A DNA stretch of 64,000 nt from UBA1361 sp041656375 (GTDB taxonomy: Bacteria; Bacillota_I; Bacilli_A; RFN20; CAG-826). Below the pieces are notes generated by a model, which ran no database searches, was not told the origin of the DNA, and saw only the letters and a program-made list of their open reading frames with translations. The first letter of the stretch is position 1; every line of letters starts with the position of its first letter. The position numbers and the translations under genes were made by a program. Location: NCBI GenBank assembly GCA_964410505.1, contig CAYPGR010000004.1, positions 21,670-85,669 on the forward strand, read 5' to 3'. This document shows, in pieces, positions 25,855 through 34,990 of the stretch.

Positions 25855-26478
25855 ATTTTACAAGTTATTAACCTTAAAAAAACATATGACATAAGTGAAG
25901 TTCTAAAAGGAATTTCATATACTTTTAAACATGGTCATCTTTATGTCCTGGTTGGGAATTCTGGTAGTGGAAAATCAACTTTTTTACATCTTATCGCGCA
26001 CCTTATTAAACGGTCGGCGGGGGAAATCCGTTATCAAGATCAGCCGTTATCCCCAAACGCTGTTACTCTCGTGATGCAACAACCCTATTTTCTTGGAGAC
26101 ATTTCAATTAACGACAATTTAAGGATTAGTGAGATCTTTTCAAAAAAATCGAATAAAGCGATAAAAAAGTCACTCTTCAAGGCTTTTGATCTTGACCAAA
26201 TAAAGAACCGTAAGGTGTCACTTTGTAGTGGCGGTGAGAAAGCTCGTGCGAATATCATTCGTGGCCTTTTGACATGCCGCCCGATTATTTTAATTGATGA
26301 GCCGACGGCACATTTGGACGCGGAAAATAGTAAACGAGTGGCCGCGCTTCTTAGCCGCTATGCAAAGCGCTGTATTATGATTGTAACCACGCATCAACCA
26401 CAATTTTTTCATTTTAGTAATAGTGTTTTTTTAGCAGTTGATGAAGGGATATTGAAGACCAATCATGATCCGGCTTAA
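25855..26478 (+). CDS. ABC transporter ATP-binding protein, apparent ATT start
   Basis: 207 aa. Reading upstream from MQQPYFLGD gives a full ATPase: LQVINLKKTYD, Walker A GNSGSGKST, Q-loop MQQPYF, signature CSGGEKARA, Walker B IILIDEPTAHLD, H-loop TTHQPQ. The frame has a TAG at 25837 and no ATG, GTG or TTG before the conserved N-terminus. The only credible initiator is ATT at 25855, 5 nt after GGGAGG. It overlaps the permease by 14 nt. It should energise the following FtsX-type permeases. Starting at the first ATG (26071) would remove Walker A, so that start is unlikely. Confidence 0.8.
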   Translation: MLQVINLKKTYDISEVLKGISYTFKHGHLYVLVGNSGSGKSTFLHLIAHLIKRSAGEIRYQDQPLSPNAVTLVMQQPYFLGDISINDNLRISEIFSKKSNKAIKKSLFKAFDLDQIKNRKVSLCSGGEKARANIIRGLLTCRPIILIDEPTAHLDAENSKRVAALLSRYAKRCIMIVTTHQPQFFHFSNSVFLAVDEGILKTNHDPA

Positions 26479-27709
26479 GCTATTTAAAACGCTATATAAT
26501 CGCAATCTAAAAAAGAATCGATTGATGGTTATCTTTATGTTACTCACCAATTTTTTATTGGGTTCGTTTGTGCTTTTTCTCGATGCGGATAAAGAGGTCG
26601 TGACGCGTCTAGATCAAAGTTATTTAGAACATCTTAGTGTGGGAATTTCATCTTATGAAACCCTAACCACAAACAATGAGTTAATTAATGTACGTATGCA
26701 CCAACGACCTCCTATGGATATCTTAACTTCGATGATGACCCATATCGGTTACTTTGAGGTTCGCCCTGATTATGGTCTTCTTTTTGATCACGCAGAATTA
26801 ATGATGTTTGAAAAAATATTAAACAAGCCAACGATTGCGATTCATGCTTTAAAAACGAATGCCATTGGTATCAATCGTTCATTTTATGATGAACTAATTG
26901 ATGCAGTGCAGCCGCTTGATAGCCTCATCATTAATCTCAAAATTGCATTTACCTTAAGTTTGAATGCAACTGATCTCGACATTAATATTAACGAATCCCT
27001 TAGCATCTCCTATATTCATGATGAGGCCCCTTTTTTTCTCACCCCAAAGCTCTACCTTCCACAGTCGATGATTGATGAAAAAATTGGGGGTTACCAGTTA
27101 TTTGAGGATGTAACGATAAATGATTATTTACTTAATTTGCCTAATGATCATCCCTCCAGTGGTTATCAGTTGCTTTGTCATCTTGAATCCAATGCTCAAA
27201 AGCAACGCCTCATTTCTCTTGTTGAAGATTTAAGTGACGACACCTATGGCTATGTGCTGACAGGTGATACGGTGAGCAAACTTCAAAGTGTCAAGGCAAT
27301 GTTTTTCTACGTAAATCTTTTAGTATCAATCTTTCTTGTGCTTATTGTTATCGGGTGTATTGTGGTTTACGTGACTATTATTCATACGTCTTTACTCTCT
27401 TCGATGCGGCAAATGGCGCTTTTAAGTATTTGGGGTGCAAAGAAAGGGCAACTGTTCGCACTATTTATCAGTTTGGTAATGTTCAATTTTGTTATGGGAT
27501 TAAGTGTCTTTCTTCTATTTCCGCCTCTTATAACAGCGCTTAACCGCTTTTTATCCTCCTTTCTTCGAATGCCTTTAATCTTCGGTTTCAAATCTTTCCG
27601 CATTTTTATTCTTATCACATCGCAATTCGTGATTATGACGATACTCTACACCGTGCTTTTCTTCGTGAATAATCGAAAGCCACTCTTGTATTTATTACTA
27701 GATGCTTAA
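26465..27709 (+). CDS. FtsX/MacB-type ABC permease subunit
   Basis: 414 aa with MacB-like topology. TM1 is at about residues 19-38, followed by a ~235-residue extracytoplasmic domain, then three C-terminal TMs (about 277-305, 322-348, 376-402) with an FtsX-like core. The soluble part is unlike anything I can name. It has no SD of its own and overlaps both neighbours (14 and 8 nt), so it is translationally coupled. Probably pairs with the permease half of the next protein to form a mechanotransmission-type exporter. Substrate unknown. Confidence 0.75.
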   Translation: MIRLKLFKTLYNRNLKKNRLMVIFMLLTNFLLGSFVLFLDADKEVVTRLDQSYLEHLSVGISSYETLTTNNELINVRMHQRPPMDILTSMMTHIGYFEVRPDYGLLFDHAELMMFEKILNKPTIAIHALKTNAIGINRSFYDELIDAVQPLDSLIINLKIAFTLSLNATDLDININESLSISYIHDEAPFFLTPKLYLPQSMIDEKIGGYQLFEDVTINDYLLNLPNDHPSSGYQLLCHLESNAQKQRLISLVEDLSDDTYGYVLTGDTVSKLQSVKAMFFYVNLLVSIFLVLIVIGCIVVYVTIIHTSLLSSMRQMALLSIWGAKKGQLFALFISLVMFNFVMGLSVFLLFPPLITALNRFLSSFLRMPLIFGFKSFRIFILITSQFVIMTILYTVLFFVNNRKPLLYLLLDA

Positions 27710-30404
27710 GATAAAAGATTTAAAATGTCGGCTTGATGGGTGTGATATTCTTGATATCGATGACTTGCATATAAAGGGGCCCGGCCTCTATATTTTAAGT
27801 GGCCCTTCAGGATGCGGAAAAACGACATTACTCAATGTCATTGTGGGTTTAGAAAAAAGATATCAGGGGCACGTTCACGTATTTAATCGCGACTACCAAA
27901 AGATTAAAGAAAAGGATATTGTTCGCTTGCGATCGAGCCATTTTAGTATCTTCTTTCAACATAATGTTTTCCTCGAAGATTTAATGCTTAAGGATAATAT
28001 TCGACTTTCTCGGGTATATAATCACAAAGATCCCCATCATCCTTTTACGCATGAAGTGAATCAATTATGTTCGCAATTAAGAATTTCAAAAGCCGCTTTT
28101 CAAAAAGTGAGTACGCTTTCTGGTGGCGAAAAAACACGAGGTGGCATTGCGCGTGCACTCTCAAAAGTTGTCCCGCTTTACATTTTTGATGAACCGACCG
28201 CTGCCCTTGACCGTGAGAATGCGGCCCAAGTGATGGAACTAATCGACATTAAGGCAAAGACGAGTATTGTGTTGTTGGTCACCCATGATACGACTTTGGC
28301 CCAAACTCACGCAAATATTATTTATCATATGGCTTATGGACGTATTGTCAAAGAAGAAGTGGTTAAACCCGTTCTTAAAAAGGAGGTCCCTTCCGGGCAA
28401 TTGATTGATTATCGCGAGAATGCGCCCGTTATTGCCCATCAGTTAATTAAAGCTAAAAAAAGTCGTCACCTCGTTACCGGGGCAAGCATCAATTTGGGAT
28501 TAATTGGGATTGGTCTCTCGCTTTTATTAGTCAGTGCGGTCAATACAAAACTTGTGCAAGCTTTTAAGGGGCAATTTAATGAAGAAACAATCTATATTCG
28601 GTCATCTTTTTCACCGCAAGTAAACAAAATTCTGAGTCCATCTGACGATCAAATTAATCTAGATTTCGGCGGAAATTCGATGATTGGATCGGTCTATTTA
28701 AATAACTTTGATCATTTCTTTCCTGATACCAATGAGTTAAAGATACATGTTGATCGTTATCAAATTCCCTTGCCTTCTTTCCATATTGGGCTTTTTAATG
28801 AGGCGTTATTTTTAGAGGAAGTGAGCTCAGATTTAAGTCCTTCAATCACGGTCCTGGCGGACGATGAGTTAGCACTTGTCTTACCGCAAGATGATTTCAA
28901 AATCATGCAAAATATCCTCGGACTCCCTTATAAAAATAAGATTGATGATTTATCGTTTTATATTAGCCGTAACCCCGTGGTCTTAAACTTAAGTGTTGCG
29001 AATAAGTGGTGGGATTATGAGGATAATTTTAGCTATCTTTTAAAGGCTGTGATGCTCGGGAGCAAGGCTGCGATTGTGCTCAACACCCCTCATCAAGTTC
29101 GCCAATTGTTTGAAGAGAAAATGCCCTTTCCTTCGTCATTAGATCAATTAAAGAATGAGGACTATCCGTGGATTCTTAAAAAACTTAATTATTTATTTTC
29201 TATGCGTCCGTTTGATATCTTATGGGATCCCCAAATGTATCATAAGTATCTCCCCTTTAGCGCGAATAATCGTTTTTTTACCCATCTTAGTGATAATCAG
29301 CATTTGAAGCGACGTCTATTACTTTATGAAACGCCACCGAAGTTCAATTATGTGGTGACCAGTTTTGAATCCTCTCTTTCACCCACTTTTTATACATTCA
29401 ATCGTGGCCTGCACTTTATCCCTGAATTGTTGCTTTTGGGATTTCAAAATAATTTTATGATGAGTAGTGATCCTGTTCTAGTTGAGGATTTTATACGCAT
29501 CGATAAAAGTTATGTTTCTGTTTTAAATCCAGAGATAAAACTGGATCCGAAAATAACGAACTTTGGCCTACATCAAAATAGTTTTGGGAGCTTTCATTTC
29601 GATAATCTTCAAGGCTTTCATACCCTGGATAGTATTGGTATTTCTCGTGGCTTAGCCGAGCAATTATTCGGTAGTACGGATGCTCTTGGGAAAGACCTTC
29701 ATGTGGGTGCGTTAATTGATGTCTATGAAGGAGAAGAAGGTTATCACAAGGAATATCAAATGATGACGCTTCGCGTTGTAGAAGTGGTTAAACATTCTGG
29801 CATAGCCATCTATCAGCATCCATTGTGGCCTTATCTTCTCTTTAAAGATAAATTTGGTGTTTCACCCTTAGCGCTTGAGTTAACGGGCGCTTTATTTGTT
29901 GATGGCATGACTATGGATTCCTTAATATCAGGGCAGACTTATGAAATTGACCATCCTTATCGATCGTTCAAGGATACGATTGATGAAACAATCAATAACT
30001 TAAAGCGTTACACAACGATGGTAGCGTTGGGATCTTTTTTATTAAGTGTCCTCATTATTTTCGTGGTCATATATTTACTCATTTCTGAGACGAATGATCA
30101 GTTCAGCGGTCTTTATTTAATGGGCTATCCAAAAGAAGCCATACAAGATGTGGTCACACATTATATTGTCACATTCATCTCGGTGATTTTGATGATCGCT
30201 TTGATACAGCTTTTCATCCTGTCGCTTGTGATTGAGTTCATCTTAATGGATTTTTTAAAGATCTCTTTTCACTACTCGTTCCATTACCAACCTTATCTTT
30301 GGGTATTGGTCCTGACGATGATGGTGTTAATAGGGACGCTTTTTTACTTTAAATGGCTAATGAAAGACCATGATCTCTTACAATTTTCGAAACGTGATTT
30401 ATAA
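27702..30404 (+). CDS. Fused ABC ATPase-FtsX permease (MacB-like)
   Basis: 900 aa. Residues 1-215 are an ABC ATPase with GPSGCGKTT, signature LSGGEKTRGGIARAL, Walker B YIFDEPTAALD and H-loop VTHDT. A linker follows, then TM1 (about 258-282), a very large extracytoplasmic domain (about 285-765), and three TMs near 768-792, 808-838 and 858-882. The ATPase-first order with a single TM, large domain and three TMs is MacB topology. With the two upstream genes it makes a 2+2 transporter whose first half is split and second half fused. Likely roles for the class are lipoprotein or peptide handling, or antimicrobial resistance. Confidence 0.78.
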   Translation: MLKIKDLKCRLDGCDILDIDDLHIKGPGLYILSGPSGCGKTTLLNVIVGLEKRYQGHVHVFNRDYQKIKEKDIVRLRSSHFSIFFQHNVFLEDLMLKDNIRLSRVYNHKDPHHPFTHEVNQLCSQLRISKAAFQKVSTLSGGEKTRGGIARALSKVVPLYIFDEPTAALDRENAAQVMELIDIKAKTSIVLLVTHDTTLAQTHANIIYHMAYGRIVKEEVVKPVLKKEVPSGQLIDYRENAPVIAHQLIKAKKSRHLVTGASINLGLIGIGLSLLLVSAVNTKLVQAFKGQFNEETIYIRSSFSPQVNKILSPSDDQINLDFGGNSMIGSVYLNNFDHFFPDTNELKIHVDRYQIPLPSFHIGLFNEALFLEEVSSDLSPSITVLADDELALVLPQDDFKIMQNILGLPYKNKIDDLSFYISRNPVVLNLSVANKWWDYEDNFSYLLKAVMLGSKAAIVLNTPHQVRQLFEEKMPFPSSLDQLKNEDYPWILKKLNYLFSMRPFDILWDPQMYHKYLPFSANNRFFTHLSDNQHLKRRLLLYETPPKFNYVVTSFESSLSPTFYTFNRGLHFIPELLLLGFQNNFMMSSDPVLVEDFIRIDKSYVSVLNPEIKLDPKITNFGLHQNSFGSFHFDNLQGFHTLDSIGISRGLAEQLFGSTDALGKDLHVGALIDVYEGEEGYHKEYQMMTLRVVEVVKHSGIAIYQHPLWPYLLFKDKFGVSPLALELTGALFVDGMTMDSLISGQTYEIDHPYRSFKDTIDETINNLKRYTTMVALGSFLLSVLIIFVVIYLLISETNDQFSGLYLMGYPKEAIQDVVTHYIVTFISVILMIALIQLFILSLVIEFILMDFLKISFHYSFHYQPYLWVLVLTMMVLIGTLFYFKWLMKDHDLLQFSKRDL

Positions 30405-30438
30405 AAATGAGTGAATTTCATTCAAATATCGTCGATTT

Positions 30439-30468
30439 TTGATGTTTTATTGACCAATTTATTATAAT
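30439..30468 (+). promoter_or_regulatory. Distal promoter of the cold-shock gene
   Basis: TTGATG (30439-30444), 18-bp spacer, TATAAT (30463-30468). The preceding ATATCGT motif recurs 60 nt downstream at the second promoter. Confidence 0.5.
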
Positions 30469-30501
30469 TTTTAACCATTTTGAGAATATCGTACATTCTT
30501 G

Positions 30502-30529
30502 TTGTTATTTTATAATTAGTTGTTATAAT
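30502..30529 (+). promoter_or_regulatory. Proximal promoter of the cold-shock gene
   Basis: TTGTTA (30502-30507), 16-bp spacer, TGT-extended TATAAT (30524-30529). Predicted leader is about 45 nt and contains two small hairpins (GTGTT/AACAC and GACT/AGTC). Confidence 0.6.
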
Positions 30530-30580
30530 GAATGAGTGTTTACAACACAAATAGACTAATAAGTCATGGAAGGATTACCG

Positions 30581-30778
30581 ATGAAGGGCACTATTAAAAT
30601 GTTCAACAAGGAAAAAGGCTTTGGATTTATCCACGCCGAAGACGGCACTGATGTCTTTTTCCACTACTCATCACTCGTTATGGACGGTTTCAAAACCATC
30701 ACTAACGGTGAACAAGTCGAATTTACTTTAGAACAATCAGATCGCGGACCAAGAGCTGCGAAAATTGTTAAGTTATAA
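30581..30778 (+). CDS. Cold-shock domain protein
   Basis: 65 aa CspA-type OB fold. RNP1 is KGFGFIHAED and RNP2 DVFFHYSS. It binds single-stranded RNA/DNA as an RNA chaperone. I start at ATG 30581 (MKGTIKMF), preceded by GGAAGGA, not at ATG 30566. Two tandem promoters and its own terminator make it monocistronic. Confidence 0.95.
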   Translation: MKGTIKMFNKEKGFGFIHAEDGTDVFFHYSSLVMDGFKTITNGEQVEFTLEQSDRGPRAAKIVKL

Positions 30779-30797
30779 TTTAGCTTTGTGAGTTTCT

Positions 30798-30826
30798 AAA
30801 AGCCCATCTGAAGAGGTGGGCTTTTT
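30798..30826 (+). terminator. Terminator of the cold-shock gene
   Basis: Stem AAAAGCCCATCT pairs with AGGTGGGCTTTT around a GAAG loop, followed by T residues. Confidence 0.85.
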
Positions 30827-30871
30827 CATTTCTTATTTCAAAAACACATTTGCTTTTGTTATCGTTCTTTA

Positions 30872-30900
30872 TTGCTTATATGTAATATAAGTAATATAAT
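30872..30900 (+). promoter_or_regulatory. ychF promoter
   Basis: TTGCTT (30872-30877), 17-bp spacer, TATAAT (30895-30900); the SD GAGGG follows. Confidence 0.7.
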
Positions 30901-30920
30901 ACTACGGAAAGCGAGGGTAT

Positions 30921-32036
30921 ATGGCATTAAGTGTAGGCATTGTAGGGTTACCAAATGTTGGAAAGTCAACACTTTTTAACGCCTTGACCTCGAGTAAAGT
31001 TGAAGCTGCAAACTATCCTTTTGCGACCATTAACCCCAACAAAGGCATCGTCCGGGTTTTGGACCCAAGAGTGAAGGTACTTTCTGAACATTTTTTACCT
31101 GAAAAAACAATTTATGCAACGATTGAATTTAATGATATTGCTGGTCTTGTGCGCGGTGCAAACCGTGGCGAAGGGCTCGGTAATCAGTTTTTAGGTCATA
31201 TTCGGGAATGTGATGTGATACTTCAGGTCGTACGCTGTTTTGGTGACAGTGATATTATTCACGTTGAAAACAGTGTGGATGCTGAACGTGATATTGGCAT
31301 TATTAACCTAGAGTTAATCTTTAAAGATCTCGATACCCTTTATAAACGCAAGGGAAAAGTGGAAACCAAAGCCCGTGTCAATAAAGAAAAAGAAGCAATG
31401 TTTGAGTTAGATATTTTAAATACCTTAATTCCGGCCCTTGAAAATGAAACCCCTGCTCGTTTAGTCAAGGATCTCAATAATATCGAACGCGCTTTTGTGA
31501 AAGCAAATTATGGACTTTTAACATTTAAGCCAGTTATTTATGTGGCTAATATTAGTGATACTGAATACCAAAGTTTTGAATCAAATGAGCAATATAGAAA
31601 AGTAAAAGCCATTGCGAGTCGTGAACATGCTGAAGTGGTGGCGATTAGCGCTGCGATTGAGGCGGAAATTGCGAGTATGACAAGTAGCGAACAAGAACTT
31701 TATTTTGCTGAACTTGGGATTGATAAATCAGGTCTAAATAAAATTAGTGAAGTGGCGTATAAAACGCTTGGTTTACTAAGTTTCTTCACGGTTGGTAAAG
31801 ATGAAGTACGGGCTTGGACTTTTCTTGAGGGGATGACGGCACCGCAATGTGCCGGTGTCATTCACAGTGACTTCGAGCGCGGTTTTATCCGAGCGGATGT
31901 TTATCATTATGAAGACTTTCTTAAGTATCGGGATGAAGTAAAAGTTAAAGAAGCCGGAAAAATGCGAAGTGAAGGAAAAGAATACTTAATGAAAGATGGC
32001 GATATCGTATTTTTTAAGTTTAATGTTAAAAAATAG
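30921..32036 (+). CDS. ychF: Redox-regulated ATPase YchF (Obg-like)
   Basis: 371 aa. GLPNVGKST is the P-loop at residues 9-17, with switch sequence FNDIAGLVRGANRGEGLGN and a C-terminal TGS-like domain (FFTVGKDEVRAWTF, DFERGFIRADV). NisD replaces the G4 NKxD, which fits YchF's ATP rather than GTP preference. A conserved translation-associated P-loop protein. Confidence 0.96.
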   Translation: MALSVGIVGLPNVGKSTLFNALTSSKVEAANYPFATINPNKGIVRVLDPRVKVLSEHFLPEKTIYATIEFNDIAGLVRGANRGEGLGNQFLGHIRECDVILQVVRCFGDSDIIHVENSVDAERDIGIINLELIFKDLDTLYKRKGKVETKARVNKEKEAMFELDILNTLIPALENETPARLVKDLNNIERAFVKANYGLLTFKPVIYVANISDTEYQSFESNEQYRKVKAIASREHAEVVAISAAIEAEIASMTSSEQELYFAELGIDKSGLNKISEVAYKTLGLLSFFTVGKDEVRAWTFLEGMTAPQCAGVIHSDFERGFIRADVYHYEDFLKYRDEVKVKEAGKMRSEGKEYLMKDGDIVFFKFNVKK

Positions 32037-32093
32037 ATATTTATTCTTTAATTTATACTATGTATAAAGTATACTAATTAATTGGGGAAACGA

Positions 32094-33713
32094 ATGATTG
32101 AAAACTATTTACAAACTTTAGTTAAAGACGCAGCGGAACAACTGGGTCTTTCATTATCGGTTTCTCAGGTTGTCATTGAAACAAGCAAAGACGCCGCTCA
32201 TGGAGACTATGCAACGAATATTGCGATGCAACTTTCACGGCAGTTACGAAAAAACCCACGTGAGGTTGCAAGTCAATTAATCGCCCGTCTTGATCAATCA
32301 AAGATGGAAAAAATCGAAATTGCGGGACCTGGTTTTATTAATTTTTTCTTAAAACCAAGTGCCTTGACCCAATATATTCCGCTCATCATTGAACAAGGTG
32401 AAAACTTTGGCAATGGTGCTAAACAACAAAAAACTGTCAATATCGAATTTGTCAGTGCGAACCCAACGGGAAAACTCCATTTAGGCCATGCGCGCGGTGC
32501 ATCGGTTGGCGATTCTCTAGCGCGGCTCTTTACGAAAAGTGGTTACGAAGTTATCAAAGAGTTTTATGTCAATGATGCCGGCGTTCAAATTAACAATCTC
32601 GGGCATTCACTTTATACCCGTTATCTTAATCTTCTTGGTATCAATAAAGCGATGCCTGAAAATGGTTATTTTAGCGAAGATTTAATTGCCATTGCTCAAA
32701 TGTTAATGGATGAAGTAGGGGATGCCTATAAAGAAGAAAATGACACCAGTTTAGAATTTTTCAAATCGAGAGGTTCAAGCATTTTCCTCGATATTATTCG
32801 CCAAGATCTCGCTGCTTTTAAAGTAATTTTTGATGTGTATTCATTTGAATCAAAAGTAAAAGAAAAAGATGCCATTAGTAGATTACTTACAAAGTTAGCG
32901 CCTTATACTTATGTGGAAGAAGGGGCAACCTTTCTAAGAACAACCCAATTTGGTGACGATAAAGACCGTGTCATTATTAAATCAAATGGCGAGCATACAT
33001 ACTTTTTACCGGATATTGTTTATCATCTTGATAAATTAGGTCGTAAAGCGGATTTATTAATAGACGTTTTGGGAGCTGATCATCACGGTTATATTGGCCG
33101 AATGAAATCAGCACTTCAAATGTTTGGCTATGGTCCAGAAACTCTGGAAGTTCAAATTATCCAAATGGTCCGTATTATCAAGGACGGCGAAGAATTAAAA
33201 ATGAGCAAGCGTACGGGGAATGCGATTACCCTTGAAGAATTAATTGCCGAAGTCGGTGTTGACGCGGCCCGTTATTTCTTTATTGCCAAATCGGCTTCAA
33301 CCCATTTTGATTTTGATCTTAATTTAGCCCAGGAAAGAACAAGTGCCAATCCTGTTTATTATGCCCAATATGCACATGCGCGTCTCAGTGCCGTCTTAAG
33401 TAAGGGCACGATTTATCCATTAGATACAAGTGGCAATGGTTTACATACCGCCGAGGAATTAAGTTTAGTGAAGCAACTTATTGCTTATCCCGGGGTAGTA
33501 CTTGATGCAACCACAACAAGAGAACCATACAAGGTTGCTAATTATATTCAAAAATTAGCGAGTTTAGTCCATAGTTATTACACAGAAGTTCGTATTCTTG
33601 ATGACACCAACCCACTTTTAACAAGTGCACGATTAGGGTTATCAAAAGCGACTCAAATTATTTTAAAAGATGCATTATCACTCCTCGGTGTTAGTGCCCC
33701 TATATCAATGTAA
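32094..33713 (+). CDS. argS: Arginyl-tRNA synthetase
   Basis: 539 aa from ATG 32094, with GGGGAA 5-10 nt upstream (the frame also opens at TTG 32082). Class I signatures are HLGH within GKLHLGHARG and KMSKR within ELKMSKRTGN. The N-terminal ArgS additional domain and the C-terminal DALR anticodon-binding domain are present. No T-box was seen upstream. The argS-rpoE order is conserved in Bacilli. Confidence 0.96.
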   Translation: MIENYLQTLVKDAAEQLGLSLSVSQVVIETSKDAAHGDYATNIAMQLSRQLRKNPREVASQLIARLDQSKMEKIEIAGPGFINFFLKPSALTQYIPLIIEQGENFGNGAKQQKTVNIEFVSANPTGKLHLGHARGASVGDSLARLFTKSGYEVIKEFYVNDAGVQINNLGHSLYTRYLNLLGINKAMPENGYFSEDLIAIAQMLMDEVGDAYKEENDTSLEFFKSRGSSIFLDIIRQDLAAFKVIFDVYSFESKVKEKDAISRLLTKLAPYTYVEEGATFLRTTQFGDDKDRVIIKSNGEHTYFLPDIVYHLDKLGRKADLLIDVLGADHHGYIGRMKSALQMFGYGPETLEVQIIQMVRIIKDGEELKMSKRTGNAITLEELIAEVGVDAARYFFIAKSASTHFDFDLNLAQERTSANPVYYAQYAHARLSAVLSKGTIYPLDTSGNGLHTAEELSLVKQLIAYPGVVLDATTTREPYKVANYIQKLASLVHSYYTEVRILDDTNPLLTSARLGLSKATQIILKDALSLLGVSAPISM

Positions 33714-33725
33714 AGGAGAAAACAT

Positions 33726-34109
33726 ATGAGAAAACGGACAAATATTGAAATCGCCTACGATTTACTAAAAGAAAAAGGAACCGCCCTTCCCTTTTATGAA
33801 TTATGGCAAAAGATCGTTAACGAACATGAATACAGTGAAGCACAAGGTCACGATATGATTTCGAAGTTTTATACTTCCCTTCTTATGGATGGTCGCTTTG
33901 TTAATCTCGGTGACAACACATGGGAATTACGGGAACGCGTCTTATTTGATGACATCGCCCTTCCTTTAAGTGAAGTCTATACAGATCTTGAAGAAACCGA
34001 AGAAGATGATGAAGATGAAGCCCCAGAAATTTTATACTTTGATGATGAATCTACTGAAATTGACCCCGAAAAAGAATTAAAAACAATCGTTTTAACCGAA
34101 GATGAATAA
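33726..34109 (+). CDS. rpoE: RNA polymerase delta subunit
   Basis: 127 aa. The N-terminal HARE-HTH domain (about residues 1-80, including FYELWQKIVNEHEYSE) is followed by a disordered, strongly acidic tail rich in Asp/Glu. The delta subunit is specific to low-GC Gram-positives and recycles RNAP. SD AAGGAG. Lies between argS and fba as in Bacillus (minus pyrG and spo0F). Confidence 0.92.
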   Translation: MRKRTNIEIAYDLLKEKGTALPFYELWQKIVNEHEYSEAQGHDMISKFYTSLLMDGRFVNLGDNTWELRERVLFDDIALPLSEVYTDLEETEEDDEDEAPEILYFDDESTEIDPEKELKTIVLTEDE

Positions 34110-34130
34110 CCATTAGAAAGAGGAATTATT

Positions 34131-34988
34131 ATGCCATTAGTTAGTATGAAAGAAATGCTCATTAGAGCAAATAAAGAAAAATACGCTGTTGCTCAATTTA
34201 ACACCAACAACTTAGAATGGACCATCGCCATTCTTGATGAAGTCGAAGCTTTAAAAGCACCTGTGATTATTGGTGTTAGTGAAGGCGCCGCCAAACATAT
34301 GGGAGGTTTTAATGTCATCGTCCATATGATTAAAGGGTTAATTAAGGATCGCGGATATACCATTCCGATCGCCATTCACCTTGACCATGGTAGTAGTGAA
34401 GAAGTATGTAAAAAAGCGATTGACGCAGGATTTACATCTGTCATGATTGACGCCAGTCACCACCCATTTAAAGAAAACTTAGAAATTACCAAACGGGTAG
34501 TGGCTTATGCCCATGCCCATGGCGTTAGCGTTGAAAGTGAACTTGGAAGCATTGGCGGTCAAGAAGAACATGTCATTGCTGAAACCATGTATGCTAACCC
34601 AAATGAATGTTTAGAAATGGTCCAAACCACTGGGATTGATTGCTTAGCCCCAGCCCTTGGCAGTGTCCATGGTCCCTACCAAGGCGAACCAAAACTTGGT
34701 TTTGATGAAATGGAAAATATCAATAAGCTGTGCGGTGTCCCACTGGTTCTTCATGGCGGTAGCGGTATTCCTGATTTCCAAATTAAAAAAGCAATTGCCC
34801 GTGGCACTGCAAAAATTAATGTTAATACGGAATGTCAACAAGCTTTTACGAAGGCAGTGAGAGAAGTCTTAAGTGCAGACGCAAAAGTTTATGACCCACG
34901 TAAATATATCGTTCCAGGAATGAAAGGCATCAAAGCCGTAGTTCGTGAAAAATGCGAAATTTTCGGTTGTGTTGGTAAAGCGGCATAG
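34131..34988 (+). CDS. fba: Class II fructose-bisphosphate aldolase
   Basis: 285 aa. Zinc site and catalytic motifs are present: HLDHGSSEEVCKKAI, ESELGSIGGQEE, ALGSVHGPYQGEP and LHGGSGIPD. NVNTECQQAF lies near the end. Cleaves fructose-1,6-bisphosphate in glycolysis, which together with pgi and gpmI in this window indicates glycolytic energy metabolism. Two nt separate it from the next gene. Confidence 0.96.
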   Translation: MPLVSMKEMLIRANKEKYAVAQFNTNNLEWTIAILDEVEALKAPVIIGVSEGAAKHMGGFNVIVHMIKGLIKDRGYTIPIAIHLDHGSSEEVCKKAIDAGFTSVMIDASHHPFKENLEITKRVVAYAHAHGVSVESELGSIGGQEEHVIAETMYANPNECLEMVQTTGIDCLAPALGSVHGPYQGEPKLGFDEMENINKLCGVPLVLHGGSGIPDFQIKKAIARGTAKINVNTECQQAFTKAVREVLSADAKVYDPRKYIVPGMKGIKAVVREKCEIFGCVGKAA

Positions 34989-34990
34989 TT

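Noticed and set aside
25828..26070. Pseudogene or frameshift upstream of the first ABC ATPase ATG
   Set aside because: The upstream sequence is in the same frame as the downstream part, with all ATPase motifs intact and a well-placed SD; an ATT start explains it without a frameshift.
32055..32080. TATACT-N8-AGTATA inverted repeat upstream of argS as an operator
   Set aside because: Six-base arms of AT-rich sequence that also resemble overlapping -10 boxes; too likely by chance, and no T-box features were seen.
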